Assembly (NCBI RefSeq): GCF_006439015.1
Contig: NZ_RCZG01000018.1
Coordinates: 1 to 64,000 of the forward strand
Source of the DNA: Mycolicibacterium hodleri
GTDB lineage: Bacteria > Actinomycetota > Actinomycetes > Mycobacteriales > Mycobacteriaceae
Length of the DNA stretch: 64,000 nt
Direction of reading: 5' to 3'
Positions 1 to 8,145 of the stretch are shown piece after piece (the stretch's first letter is position 1; every line of letters begins with the position of its first letter). A program made the translations under genes and the position numbers. Below the pieces are notes generated by a model. The model worked only from the letters and a program-made list of their open reading frames with translations. It was not told the origin of the DNA and did not search any database.

Positions 1-340
1 CGGCGAGCAGCGGCGCCAACGGCTCCCCACTGAACGACTGGCGGGGACCGAGCTCCTTCGCTTCGGCGAGGCGGCGGGCGGCGTCCTTACCCGAGATCCG
101 TAGCCGCTCGGTCAGCACCGCCTTCAACGACTTGGCACCCAACTGCACCGCGGAGGCCTCCCGTTGCAGGCGGGCGATGATCCGATGCTCCAGGGCCGGC
201 AGCCGCCACGCCACCGCCTCCAACGCACCCAGCAGCTCCAACAGTTCGGAGTGGGTGAACGCCCCGCAGTCCAGCTCGGCCAACTCCGCCGCGGCCGCGA
301 CATAGGCGGCGACCGCGGCGGTGACCCGATCCGAACTCAT
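1..340 (-). CDS. DUF222 / HNH endonuclease family protein (13E12-repeat type), truncated at window edge
   Basis: Only the N-terminal 113 codons are present; the gene runs off the left edge, so the C-terminal HNH nuclease motif cannot be seen. The visible part is a helical, Ala/Leu/Glu-rich DUF222 domain that starts MSSDRVTAAV and contains LEHRIIARLQREA and LGAKSLKAVLTERL, typical of the mycobacterial 13E12-repeat family. These are multicopy putative endonucleases linked to the 13E12/REP13E12 repeats. The ATG at 338-340 lies directly after an SOS box that carries a -10 hexamer, which supports this start and suggests DNA-damage induction. Family assignment is good; the function of these proteins is not established, and a full-length active nuclease cannot be confirmed from this fragment. 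Confidence 0.8.
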   Translation of the reverse strand, partial: MSSDRVTAAVAAYVAAAAELAELDCGAFTHSELLELLGALEAVAWRLPALEHRIIARLQREASAVQLGAKSLKAVLTERLRISGKDAARRLAEAKELGPRQSFSGEPLAPLLA

Positions 341-342
341 AC

Positions 343-358
343 CCGAACACTAGTTCGA
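343..358 (-). promoter_or_regulatory. LexA (SOS) box overlapping a leaderless -10 element
   Basis: On the minus strand the bases read TCGAAC-TAGT-GTTCGG. This matches the mycobacterial LexA consensus TCGAAC-N4-GTTCGA at all but the last base. Inside it, TAGTGT (347-352) is a TAnnnT -10 hexamer whose last base is 7 nt from the ATG at 340, as expected for a leaderless transcript. LexA bound here would cover the -10 directly. SOS control of some 13E12-family genes is known in M. tuberculosis; control of this copy is inferred. Confidence 0.75.
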
Positions 359-488
359 CCCACCGACAAGATACCCCGCCGATGTGACTACTGAAACCCA
401 AGTGACACAGGGGTTTTAGCTGACGCGTACGTGCGTGCAACCTGGCAGGCGTGTCGCGTACCAACACGCACGCTCGCAGAGGATTGTC

Positions 489-2192
489 TCAGCGCTCGGC
501 TGCGTAGAGGTGCACCAACCCCGACGCCACGGCGAACCGCGGTCCGTGCAGCCCATCGATGTTCGCCCGGCCCACCACCACCGACATCGCGCGCAAGGCT
601 TCCGAGACGGTGCGCAGCAGCTCGTCGTCGAGCGCCCCGCCGCCGGCCAGCACCAACGCGGGTGGCGTGGCCTCGAAAGCCCGCAGGCACCGAACGATGT
701 TCGCCGCCACCGTCTCCTGCTTGATCGCAAGTCGCAGGCTGCGCCATTCCTCGGCGGCCAGCTTGTTCGAGAACGGCACCAGACCGGCACTTCCGCGCGT
801 ACACAACCGACCGATCGCGTCGGCGGGAGCAGGGCTGTCGAGGAACAGTCGGCGGCCGTCCTCCTCGTGCGCGACGTGCGGACCCTCCACGCGTAACGCA
901 GGTGTTCGCTTCACGCGCTCGGCCAGCGCTCGGGGGATACCGAGCACCCTGGCCACCGCGGTGGTAATCGCCTCTCCCGCACCGGCAGCCGTCACGGCGC
1001 GGTCCGCACCGATCAGGTCGATGGTGCCGCCGCCGATGTCGCAGACGATGGTGCCGGGTGGCAATCCAGGTGTCGTGTGGGCGCCGACGGCTGCGGCGTC
1101 GGGCTCGGTCGCAAGAGTTTGGGTCGCACGACCGGTCAACTCCTGCAGGATCGTTGCCGCGTCGGCGACGAGATCTGCGGCCAGCAGTGCGACGACGGTG
1201 CCGCGAGCGTCGGCGACGCCACGACGCAGCCATGCCCCGTTGTCGATCGACGATAGGTCGGTGAAGAACGCGTCGTCGACGGCAATGCCGTCCTGCGCGG
1301 TCGCGATCGACTTCAGGCGTACTTCGACGACGTTGCCCGGCGGTGCGAGCCGCAGGACGCTGTGCGCCTGCGCAGGCGAATACCGCGCGAGGCGACCGTC
1401 GACGATGCAGTCGACGTAATCGTCGTCGGCGGAGGGAGGTTCGGATGGCCCGGTCCGGCGAGTCACCGCGATGGCCGGAGAGTCCGCGAGTTCCCGGGTG
1501 AACTCCGCGACGTCCCGGATGTGGTCGTGCCCGAGTTCGAGTGCGACGCACAGCGCGATCGGATCGGCCATCGCACGGTAGGCGCGGCCCTCGGCGACGA
1601 CCTCCACCGCGATCAACGCATCCGGCTCCACGCCGTCCAGGGTGACCTCGTCGACGACGGGAACGTCGATCGAGATCCGGTTGCGGATCAGGACGGCATC
1701 GTCTTGCGCGGCGATCACCCCGACGACGTCCCAGCCGCGTTCCACTGCCGCAGAGATCTCCCGAGCCGCTACCTCGAAGTCCGTCGATGAATCAACGGAA
1801 ACAATTGCAGCGCCAGTGATTACCTCGCCGAAAAGGCTGCTCAGTGGACGGTGCCTACCAACCCCGAAGCCGGTACCCGCAGGGGTGCTGGCGTCGACCG
1901 CGCGCAAGCTCCGCACTGGCGACGAGGGTGACGACGGCGGAGGTAGCGGCGCAGTCGCGGTGTCCACCGGTCGCAGCGCGGCGAGGAGCAGTTCGTCGGC
2001 GGCCACGCCTGCCTCGACTTCGAGCTTGCGCAACAACGCCGCAGCGCCGTCAAGCGATTCCCTGGAGCCCTTGCGGCCCCGCGTCGGTCCCTGGCCGTGC
2101 GCGACCTGTTCGACCGCGTTCCCCGTGACACGGGCAAGCACGATCTCGGTGGTGTGGTTGCCGACGTCCACCCCGGCTACCACGACCGTCAC
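489..2192 (-). CDS. Diol/glycerol dehydratase reactivase, large (ATPase) subunit
   Basis: 567 residues, close to the usual size of DdrA/PduG/GdrA. It opens with MTVVVAGVDVGNHTTEIVLARV, the phosphate-1 loop of the actin/Hsp70-like ATPase fold. It also has GTIVCDIGGGTIDLIGADRAVTAAG (second phosphate motif) near residue 390 and LVLAGGGALDDELL (adenosine motif) near the C-terminus. Such proteins use ATP to swap damaged cobalamin out of B12-dependent dehydratases. The start overlaps the stop of the small-subunit gene by 4 nt (ATGA), so it is the last gene of the dehydratase operon. No gene for the small reactivase subunit (DdrB/PduH) follows; 341-488 holds none. Either the large subunit works alone or the partner is elsewhere. 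Confidence 0.9.
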   Translation of the reverse strand: MTVVVAGVDVGNHTTEIVLARVTGNAVEQVAHGQGPTRGRKGSRESLDGAAALLRKLEVEAGVAADELLLAALRPVDTATAPLPPPSSPSSPVRSLRAVDASTPAGTGFGVGRHRPLSSLFGEVITGAAIVSVDSSTDFEVAAREISAAVERGWDVVGVIAAQDDAVLIRNRISIDVPVVDEVTLDGVEPDALIAVEVVAEGRAYRAMADPIALCVALELGHDHIRDVAEFTRELADSPAIAVTRRTGPSEPPSADDDYVDCIVDGRLARYSPAQAHSVLRLAPPGNVVEVRLKSIATAQDGIAVDDAFFTDLSSIDNGAWLRRGVADARGTVVALLAADLVADAATILQELTGRATQTLATEPDAAAVGAHTTPGLPPGTIVCDIGGGTIDLIGADRAVTAAGAGEAITTAVARVLGIPRALAERVKRTPALRVEGPHVAHEEDGRRLFLDSPAPADAIGRLCTRGSAGLVPFSNKLAAEEWRSLRLAIKQETVAANIVRCLRAFEATPPALVLAGGGALDDELLRTVSEALRAMSVVVGRANIDGLHGPRFAVASGLVHLYAAER

Positions 2193-2524
2193 CGCAACAG
2201 ACCCCGCCTGGCGTAGACATCGGCTGCCTGGCGCACCAGTTCTGCGCAGCGGGCGGCCCCCCGCGCCTCGAGCGAAACACGCAACGCCTCCAACTCCTGA
2301 GCCGTGGAGCGGTGCGGACGCAACGCTTCGTACAGCTGCATGACGTCCTCGTCGTCGATGAGCGCGAGTTCCGCTGCCCGTAGGAAGTTCTCGGCCAGCT
2401 GCGGGTTGCCACCCTCTTCGGCGACGACAGCCTGATGAGCAAGGGTCGCCGGTTTCATCCGGAGATCGGACAGGCCCAAATTGCCGTCGAGTGCGGCTTC
2501 GACCGTGAACTCGGCGTCGGTCAT
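2189..2524 (-). CDS. Diol/glycerol dehydratase small (gamma) subunit
   Basis: 111 residues starting MTDAEFTVEAALDGNLGLSD. The start is fixed by an ATGA overlap with the stop of the large subunit at 2521-2524. The segment LRMKPATLAHQAVVAEEGGN and the helical LAENFLRAAELALIDDEDV match the gamma-subunit pattern, in which residues near the N-terminus help cover the active-site barrel. It is shorter than PduE or DhaC (about 140-170 residues) because it lacks the N-terminal extension linked to solubility or encapsulation in microcompartment enzymes. That fits the absence of shell-protein genes nearby. The position between the catalytic subunit and the reactivase is the standard order. Confidence 0.88.
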   Translation of the reverse strand: MTDAEFTVEAALDGNLGLSDLRMKPATLAHQAVVAEEGGNPQLAENFLRAAELALIDDEDVMQLYEALRPHRSTAQELEALRVSLEARGAARCAELVRQAADVYARRGLLR

Positions 2525-4833
2525 CGCCTCACCCCGACCGTCACCGGTGCCTGGCCCGGTTCGCAGGCCTCGCGCTCCAGCGCCACCAGCGCGACGGCCC
2601 GCGCGTGATAACGGGCCGAGATGGATTCGTCGGTGCCGCCGGTGAAGATGGGTACCGGAGCCATTCCCTTGGCGTGCCTTGCCGCGTTCTTGCCGAGCTC
2701 GCGATACATCTGCGCGGTCAACAACGGCGCAACGCTGAACAGCTCCAGGTTCGCCAGCGGCGCCAGATCGCGGCGGTGGATCAGAGCGGTTCCTTTGCCC
2801 TGCAAGCCAATTCCTATTCCCGAGCCGGACAGTCGAGCGGCGGTCAGCCCGATCAGGCCGACGTCGATCGTCGAGCGGACTCGAACCAGACGCGGCACGC
2901 AACCCTCCTCCTCGAGGCCGGCCGAAATCTGCCGCAGCACTTCGCCGATCGTCAGCCCGCACAGTGACAGCCAGACCGTTCGGCCCAGCGCGGGTGAGAG
3001 TCCGATGCAGACTTCGCGGGGATCGCCTCCCTGCCGGGCAGTCTCCACGTCGACGAGCCGGACGTGGTCCCGGTGCTCGGCTTGATCGGCGGTCAATTCG
3101 GCCGCCGTCCGCGCCTGCCGGATGGCGTCGATCTCGGCGCGGCGATCCTCGGTCAGCGCGTAACCGCTGCCCGGTCCGGCATAGTCGTTCGGGTCGGTGA
3201 TCTTCGACAGCACGCGCATGTCGGCATCGAAGATGGCCGACGTCTGAAGTTGGTCGCCGCGCAGGCGTTCCCGGGTGAGGTGCATGATGGCGTCGGCTTC
3301 CTCGTCGTAGCCGGTGCGCTTGAGCGAGGCGATGACGTCGAACACGGTCAACTGTCTGGCCTCGATCGCCGAGGCCGCTTCGGCGACGGCCTTCGGGTCG
3401 CCGGGCGACAGGTCGCGAGATCCGTTGGCCACCACCACGGCGTCGACCCGCTCGTCGTCGAAGTCCGCCAGTCCCAGATCGCGGTACACCGCTTGCACGG
3501 CCATGGCGGCGCGACGACGGACCCGCGCCAGCTCCTCTATGGGCACGGTGCGCAAGCCGCCGTCGACTCCCCAGTCCCGTTGCAGAACCAGGAAGTCGTC
3601 CATGTCGTCGGAGTTGAAGTTCGACAGCGCAAAGGCGTTGTCGTAGCGCGGGATCGATCCGAAACCGGAGAAGATGAAGTCCGCGCCCGCCAGCAGCACG
3701 GGCAGGGTGTGCGCGCTGCGGCGAATGTCGGACTCGGAGATGAGATTGTCGTTGCCCGCGCAAGACTCGAGATCACGCAACATGACCATCAGATTCTCGG
3801 CGAGCAGTTCCTTCATGCCGTCGGGCACCGAGGCGACCACGCCGACGCCGTCGATCCCCCCGTTCTGCACGCCCTGCGAGCCCAACGCCCGCGCCAACGA
3901 CACGCACCGTGACTCCAGGTACAGGATGGAGCACTTCTCGGCGGCGCCCATCAGCACCTCGGCCCCACCGCCGCTGGTCACCCGCATCTTGAGACCGCGG
4001 GATGCGTAGGCGGAGGTCAGGATCGCCTTGGAGAAGGGAGTGTCATCGCCGTCGACGAACACCTGCTCGGTGCCGTAGATGGAGATCGTCTCGGCGTAAC
4101 TGGTCAGACCGCGCAGACCCAGCCGGAGTTCCAGCGCCTCCTCGATGGAGCACTGCGCCATGGCTCCCGGAGTGCCGACCTGGCTACCTATCAACAGCGC
4201 GACGGCGTTGGACGGCGCATCGCCGAGCACCGGCACCGTCGTCTCGACCTCACGGAATCCGTAGGCGACGGCACTGGCCGCATCGGCGGCGATCAACAGT
4301 GGGTCGTCGAGTTGGTTGGTCACGTGCGCCTGGTTGCTCGGCGTGCGCCTCGCGCGCATGCGGGTCATCGCCATCTGCATCTCGACCGGGGAGAGCAAAG
4401 CGACGACGCGCGCCAGTTTGGCGGGCGTGATGCCTCCGACGAGACGCACCACCTCCGCGCGGGGCACGTTGAAGTCGACGATCATTCGAGCCAGGGCCCG
4501 GTCATCGAGCGCCATGGCTTCCTCGGCGACCTCGAGATCCAGGCCATACCGGGCGATGAACTCGTCGATGACGTCGAAGTCATCGGCGGCCTTGCCATCG
4601 AGTTCTACGACGACGCCGTCACTCACCTCGAGCGACGGCTCCGGATCGAACGGGCTACGCATGGCGACCAGTCCGAGCTCCGGGTTGGTGACGCTGAACC
4701 CGTCGAGGTTCACCGGCTTGGCGTCGAGGATCCGCATCCGACCCTGGTCGAGGTCTGCGTCGCGGGCCTGAACGTCATCCACGGGGCTGATCCTCCTCTG
4801 GTGGAACCGACGACCCGGTGTCGTCCGGATCAT
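2521..4833 (-). CDS. B12-dependent diol/glycerol dehydratase, fused large + medium subunits
   Basis: 770 residues. Residues about 33-570 are the alpha subunit: MRILDAKPVNLDGF aligns with the normal alpha start, followed by the TIM barrel with GSQVGTPGAMAQCS, SYAETISIYGTEQVF, LESRCVSLARALGSQGVQNGG and FIFSGFGSIPRYDNAF. Residues about 575-770 are a beta-like domain with VCIGLSPALG, LTIGEVLRQISAGLEEEG, SGSGIGIGLQGKGTALIHRRDL and LTAQMYRELGKNAARHAKG. Beta and alpha are separate genes in Klebsiella and Salmonella, so this is a fusion; fused forms are also known in actinobacteria. The enzyme should dehydrate a 1,2-diol or glycerol to an aldehyde. The long ORF starts at 4833, but the family's usual N-terminus suggests initiation may be at Met33 (4737). 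No B12 riboswitch was found upstream. Confidence 0.9.
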   Translation of the reverse strand: MIRTTPGRRFHQRRISPVDDVQARDADLDQGRMRILDAKPVNLDGFSVTNPELGLVAMRSPFDPEPSLEVSDGVVVELDGKAADDFDVIDEFIARYGLDLEVAEEAMALDDRALARMIVDFNVPRAEVVRLVGGITPAKLARVVALLSPVEMQMAMTRMRARRTPSNQAHVTNQLDDPLLIAADAASAVAYGFREVETTVPVLGDAPSNAVALLIGSQVGTPGAMAQCSIEEALELRLGLRGLTSYAETISIYGTEQVFVDGDDTPFSKAILTSAYASRGLKMRVTSGGGAEVLMGAAEKCSILYLESRCVSLARALGSQGVQNGGIDGVGVVASVPDGMKELLAENLMVMLRDLESCAGNDNLISESDIRRSAHTLPVLLAGADFIFSGFGSIPRYDNAFALSNFNSDDMDDFLVLQRDWGVDGGLRTVPIEELARVRRRAAMAVQAVYRDLGLADFDDERVDAVVVANGSRDLSPGDPKAVAEAASAIEARQLTVFDVIASLKRTGYDEEADAIMHLTRERLRGDQLQTSAIFDADMRVLSKITDPNDYAGPGSGYALTEDRRAEIDAIRQARTAAELTADQAEHRDHVRLVDVETARQGGDPREVCIGLSPALGRTVWLSLCGLTIGEVLRQISAGLEEEGCVPRLVRVRSTIDVGLIGLTAARLSGSGIGIGLQGKGTALIHRRDLAPLANLELFSVAPLLTAQMYRELGKNAARHAKGMAPVPIFTGGTDESISARYHARAVALVALEREACEPGQAPVTVGVRR

Positions 4834-4892
4834 CGGCCCTCATCCTCTCACCACGGCGGGTCACGGAGCTTGAAGTACAACGCCATCGCCGT

Positions 4893-4942
4893 GCAACCGT
4901 TTTGGTCGTCCATTTGACAGAAATGGTTGCGTTTTTTAGGGT
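4893..4942 (+). promoter_or_regulatory. SigA-like promoter with overlapping inverted repeats (probable operator)
   Basis: The gap between the divergent dehydratase and PLP-enzyme operons holds TTGACA (4914-4919), a 17-bp spacer and TAGGGT (4937-4942), a good -35/-10 pair reading toward the gene at 4981. Two inverted repeats are laid over it: GCAACCGTTT (4893-4902) against AAATGGTTGC (4921-4930), and CCATTT (4910-4915) against AAATGG (4921-4926) around a 5-nt centre. A repressor bound there would block the -35. The GntR/UTRA regulator at the end of the plus-strand operon is the obvious candidate, but this is inferred from position only. Confidence 0.6.
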
Positions 4943-4980
4943 GACCGTGCGGCCTCAACGAATCCAGGGCAGGGAGCCTC

Positions 4981-6252
4981 GTGTACGACTACGGAACCTT
5001 CTCGTTCGAGTCCAAGGCTCAGGTGCTCGAGCAAGCCAAGAAGTACTGGAACCCGAACAAGACGCAGTTCTGGACCGACGCCGGCGTCGACCTGGTCATC
5101 GACCGTAGAGACGGCTATTTTCTCTGGGACATGGACGGTCGGCGACTGATCGACATGCACCTCAACGGCGGCACGTACAACCTCGGCCATCGTAACCCCG
5201 AGATCATGGCCGCCCTGATCGACGGCATGCAGTACTTCGACGTCGGCAATCACCACTTCCCGTCGGTCGCCCGCACCGCGCTGGCTCAACGATTGGTCGA
5301 CTCGGCACCCGCCTCGATCACCAAGGTGGCCTTCGGATCCGGCGGCGGCGAGGCGATCGACATTGCGCTCAAAAGCGCCAGGCACGCCACCCAGCGTCGC
5401 AAGATCGTCTCGATCATCAAGGCATACCACGGCCACACCGGGCTGGCCGTCGCCACCGGAGACGACCGCTTCTCCAAATTGTTCCTGTCCGATCGGCCCG
5501 ACGAATTCGTGCAGGTGCCCTTCAGCGACGTCGATGCGATGGAGCAGGCGCTCGCGGGTGGCGACGTCGCGGCCGTCATCATGGAGACGATTCCCGCCAC
5601 GTACGGATTCCCGCTTCCCCCAACGGGTTACCTCGAGGCCGTCAAGGAGCTCACCGAACGACACGACACGCTCTACATCGCCGACGAAGTCCAGACGGGC
5701 CTGATGCGCACCGGTGAGATGTGGGGCATCACGAAGCACGGCATCGAGCCCGACATCATGGTGGCCGGCAAGGGCCTGTCGGGCGGCATGTATCCGATCA
5801 CCGCGGCCATGCTCGGCGAGCGGGCCGCGCAGTGGCTCGACGAGGACGGCTTCGCGCACATCTCGACCTTCGGCGGGGCCGAGCTCGGCTGTGTCGCCGC
5901 CATCAAGACACTGGAGATCACGGGCCGCCCCGAGGTCCGTTCGTCGGTCCACCACATCGCGGCCGTGTTCGCCGACGGTCTGGCCCGTATCCAGGCCGAC
6001 CACCAGGACTGGTTCGTCGGCATCCGACAGAATGGCGTCGTGATCGGGCTTGAGTTCAACCACCCGGAGGGGGCGAAGTTCGTGATGCGCGAGCTCTACG
6101 AGAACGGCGTCTGGGCTATCTTCTCGACGCTGGATCCCCGTGTGCTGCAGTTCAAGCCGGGCCTGCTGTTGAGTCGCGAGCTGTGCGACGACGTGCTGGA
6201 CCGGTTGAGTTCTGCGATCGGCAAGGCCGGCGCCACGGCGATGGCGAGCTGA
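4981..6252 (+). CDS. Class III PLP-dependent aminotransferase or amino-alcohol-phosphate phospho-lyase
   Basis: 423 residues with a GTG start 5-6 nt after AGGGAG. Fold type I class III features are clear: GSGGGEAIDIALK near 120, ADEVQTG with the pyridine-nitrogen Asp at about 235, and the Schiff-base lysine in VAGKGLSGG at about 264. Most relatives are omega-aminotransferases. However, the next gene, only 4 nt away, is an APH-fold kinase, and class III enzymes paired with APH kinases are known as phospho-lyases (ethanolamine-phosphate and 5-phosphohydroxylysine phospho-lyase). These release ammonia and phosphate to give an aldehyde. I therefore consider a phospho-lyase on a phosphorylated amino alcohol at least as likely as transamination. 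Divergence from the dehydratase operon suggests a shared pathway. Confidence 0.88.
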   Translation: MYDYGTFSFESKAQVLEQAKKYWNPNKTQFWTDAGVDLVIDRRDGYFLWDMDGRRLIDMHLNGGTYNLGHRNPEIMAALIDGMQYFDVGNHHFPSVARTALAQRLVDSAPASITKVAFGSGGGEAIDIALKSARHATQRRKIVSIIKAYHGHTGLAVATGDDRFSKLFLSDRPDEFVQVPFSDVDAMEQALAGGDVAAVIMETIPATYGFPLPPTGYLEAVKELTERHDTLYIADEVQTGLMRTGEMWGITKHGIEPDIMVAGKGLSGGMYPITAAMLGERAAQWLDEDGFAHISTFGGAELGCVAAIKTLEITGRPEVRSSVHHIAAVFADGLARIQADHQDWFVGIRQNGVVIGLEFNHPEGAKFVMRELYENGVWAIFSTLDPRVLQFKPGLLLSRELCDDVLDRLSSAIGKAGATAMAS

Positions 6253-6256
6253 CCCG

Positions 6257-7294
6257 GTGGGCGATGAGCGCTTGCGCGAAGAGCGGACTGGCAGCGGTTC
6301 CGACGGGGGCTTCGTCGCCGACGACGTCGACGTCGCCGAACGCGCTCTCGCCGAGTACGACCTGCCCCCCAACTCGAGCCTGCGTCTGCTGAACCTCTCG
6401 GAGAACGCGACCTACGCCGTCACGGACGCCGACACCGGTGCGCAGTCGATTCTGCGGGTGCACCGCAAGGGCTACCACCTCCCCCACGAGATCGAGTCCG
6501 AACTCGACTGGCTCGACGCCCTGCAACGCGATGGCGACGTCACGGTGCCGACGGTGCTCCCCGCGCACGACGGTCGCCGCATGGTGACCGTCGATCAGGA
6601 CGGGACCGCCCGCCACGTCGTGCACTTCGAGATGATCGCGGGCGCCGAACCCGACGAGGAGACGCTGACCGTCGCGGACTTCCACACGTTGGGACAGATC
6701 ACCGCCGCACTGCACGACCACTCGACATCGTGGTCCCGCCCGGCCGGCTTCGGGCGCTTCTCCTGGGACTGGAGCCACAGCCTTGGTGACCAACCCCGTT
6801 GGGGCCGTTGGCAGGACGCGACCGGCGTCGGTGAGCCCGAGACCACCACGCTGGACCGGGCAGTCGCACTGCTGCAGCGACGGCTCCTCGAGTACGGGAC
6901 GGGGCCCGAGGTCTTCGGTCTCGTCCACGCCGATCTGCGACTGGCCAATCTCCTCATCGACGGGGACGCCATCACGGTGATCGACTTCGACGACTGCGGC
7001 TTCGGTTGGCACATCTATGATTTCGGTACCGCGGTGTCCTTCTTCGAAGACGATCCAGCCGTGCCCGAGTGGCAGGACGCCTGGGCGACGGGCTACCGGA
7101 CCCGTCGGACGTTGCCCGCGACCGACGAGGCGATGCTGCCGTCGTTCGTCCTGCTGCGCAGGATGCTGCTACTGGCGTGGATGGGTTCGCACAGCCATTC
7201 CAAGGAGTCCCAGGCGATGTCGATCACGTACGCCAGGGGCAGCTGCGAACTCGCGGAACGCTATCTGAGCTTCGACGGCCGCAGGCTGGCCTGA
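6257..7294 (+). CDS. APH-fold small-molecule kinase (probable amino-alcohol/hydroxy-amine kinase)
   Basis: 345 residues, GTG start, 4 nt after the PLP-enzyme stop, so translationally coupled. It has a Brenner-type catalytic loop HADLRLAN (His224, catalytic Asp226, Asn231) and a metal-binding DFDD in VIDFDDCGFGWHIYDFGTAV. The N-lobe contains LNLSENATYAV, a nucleotide-loop variant seen in homoserine and choline-type kinases. Similar kinases act on hydroxylysine, homoserine, ethanolamine and related compounds. The tight link to a class III PLP enzyme argues for phosphorylation of an amino alcohol as the activating step before elimination, rather than antibiotic resistance. The substrate is not shown by the sequence. 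Confidence 0.85.
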   Translation: MGDERLREERTGSGSDGGFVADDVDVAERALAEYDLPPNSSLRLLNLSENATYAVTDADTGAQSILRVHRKGYHLPHEIESELDWLDALQRDGDVTVPTVLPAHDGRRMVTVDQDGTARHVVHFEMIAGAEPDEETLTVADFHTLGQITAALHDHSTSWSRPAGFGRFSWDWSHSLGDQPRWGRWQDATGVGEPETTTLDRAVALLQRRLLEYGTGPEVFGLVHADLRLANLLIDGDAITVIDFDDCGFGWHIYDFGTAVSFFEDDPAVPEWQDAWATGYRTRRTLPATDEAMLPSFVLLRRMLLLAWMGSHSHSKESQAMSITYARGSCELAERYLSFDGRRLA

Positions 7295-7321
7295 TTCCCT
7301 TCCACTGAAAGGCATCACGAC

Positions 7322-8101
7322 ATGTTCAACTCATTGCAGGGCCGCTCCGCCGTCGTCACCGGCGGAAGCAAGGGGATCGGCAAGGGCATCGCCGCGACGT
7401 TCGCCGCCGCGGGCGTCGACGTCGTCATCACCGGCCGCAATCAGGCCGACGTCGACGCTGCCGTCGCCGAGCTGTCAGGCAAGTCCGGCACCGTGACCGG
7501 AGTGGCTGCCGACGTGACGAGCCCCGAGGACTGCCGGCGGGTGGTCGCCACGGCGGTGGAACGGCATGGGGCGCTGGACATCGTGTGCGCCAATGCGGGC
7601 ATCTTCCCGTCGGGCCGCATCGAGGACCTCACCCCTGAGGACATCGAGGAGGTGATCGGCGTCAACTTCAAGGGCACCGTCTACATCGTGCAGGCCGCGC
7701 TGTCCGCGTTGACTGACAGCGGCCACGGACGCATCGTCGTCACGTCCTCGATCACCGGCCCCTTCACCGGGTATCCCGGTTGGTCGCACTATGGCGCCAG
7801 CAAGGCCGCCCAGCTCGGTTTCATCCGCACTGCGGCAATGGAGTTGGCACCCAAGAACATCACGATCAACGCAGTGCTGCCCGGCAACATCATCACCGAG
7901 GGTCTCGTCGACATGGGCCAGGAGTACATGGACCAGATGACGGCAGCGGTCCCCGCAGGACGGCTCGGCACCGTCGCCGACATCGGCAACGCCGCACTCT
8001 TCTTCGCGACCGACGAAGCCGGATACATCACGGGCCAGTCACTCGTCGTGGACGGTGGCCAGATTCTGCCCGAGTCGCAGGCGGCCATCGCCGAGCAGTA
8101 G
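7322..8101 (+). CDS. SDR family oxidoreductase (classical)
   Basis: 259 residues. TGGSKGIGKG near the N-terminus is the NAD(P)-binding glycine motif, NAG lies at 91-93, the catalytic Ser is in VTSSITG, and the YGASK motif gives Tyr157/Lys161. VDGGQ near the C-terminus is typical of 3-oxoacyl-ACP-reductase-like SDRs. It follows the kinase by 27 nt with GAAAGG before the ATG and is third in the operon. In context it could oxidise or reduce a hydroxy/keto intermediate of the amino-alcohol or diol pathway, for example making the diol for the B12 dehydratase. That role is inferred; SDR sequence alone does not give substrate. Confidence 0.88.
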   Translation: MFNSLQGRSAVVTGGSKGIGKGIAATFAAAGVDVVITGRNQADVDAAVAELSGKSGTVTGVAADVTSPEDCRRVVATAVERHGALDIVCANAGIFPSGRIEDLTPEDIEEVIGVNFKGTVYIVQAALSALTDSGHGRIVVTSSITGPFTGYPGWSHYGASKAAQLGFIRTAAMELAPKNITINAVLPGNIITEGLVDMGQEYMDQMTAAVPAGRLGTVADIGNAALFFATDEAGYITGQSLVVDGGQILPESQAAIAEQ

Positions 8102-8145
8102 TTCAGAGCCCCCGTAATTGGACTGACCAAATCGCGAGAGGAGTG

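Noticed and set aside
430..474. GTGCGTG/CACGCAC inverted repeat after the reactivase gene as a firm terminator
   Set aside because: Seven-base arms about 30 nt apart with no U-tract are too weak to call; position after the operon is suggestive only.
4834..4980. Possible cobalamin riboswitch upstream of the B12 dehydratase
   Set aside because: The divergent gap is only 147 nt, no B12-box-like conserved core was seen, and the strong promoter with inverted repeats explains the gap better.
4936..6372. Long open frame antisense to the class III PLP enzyme
   Set aside because: It is a GC-codon-bias shadow: the plus strand has the full PLP-enzyme motifs and the antisense protein shows no domain.
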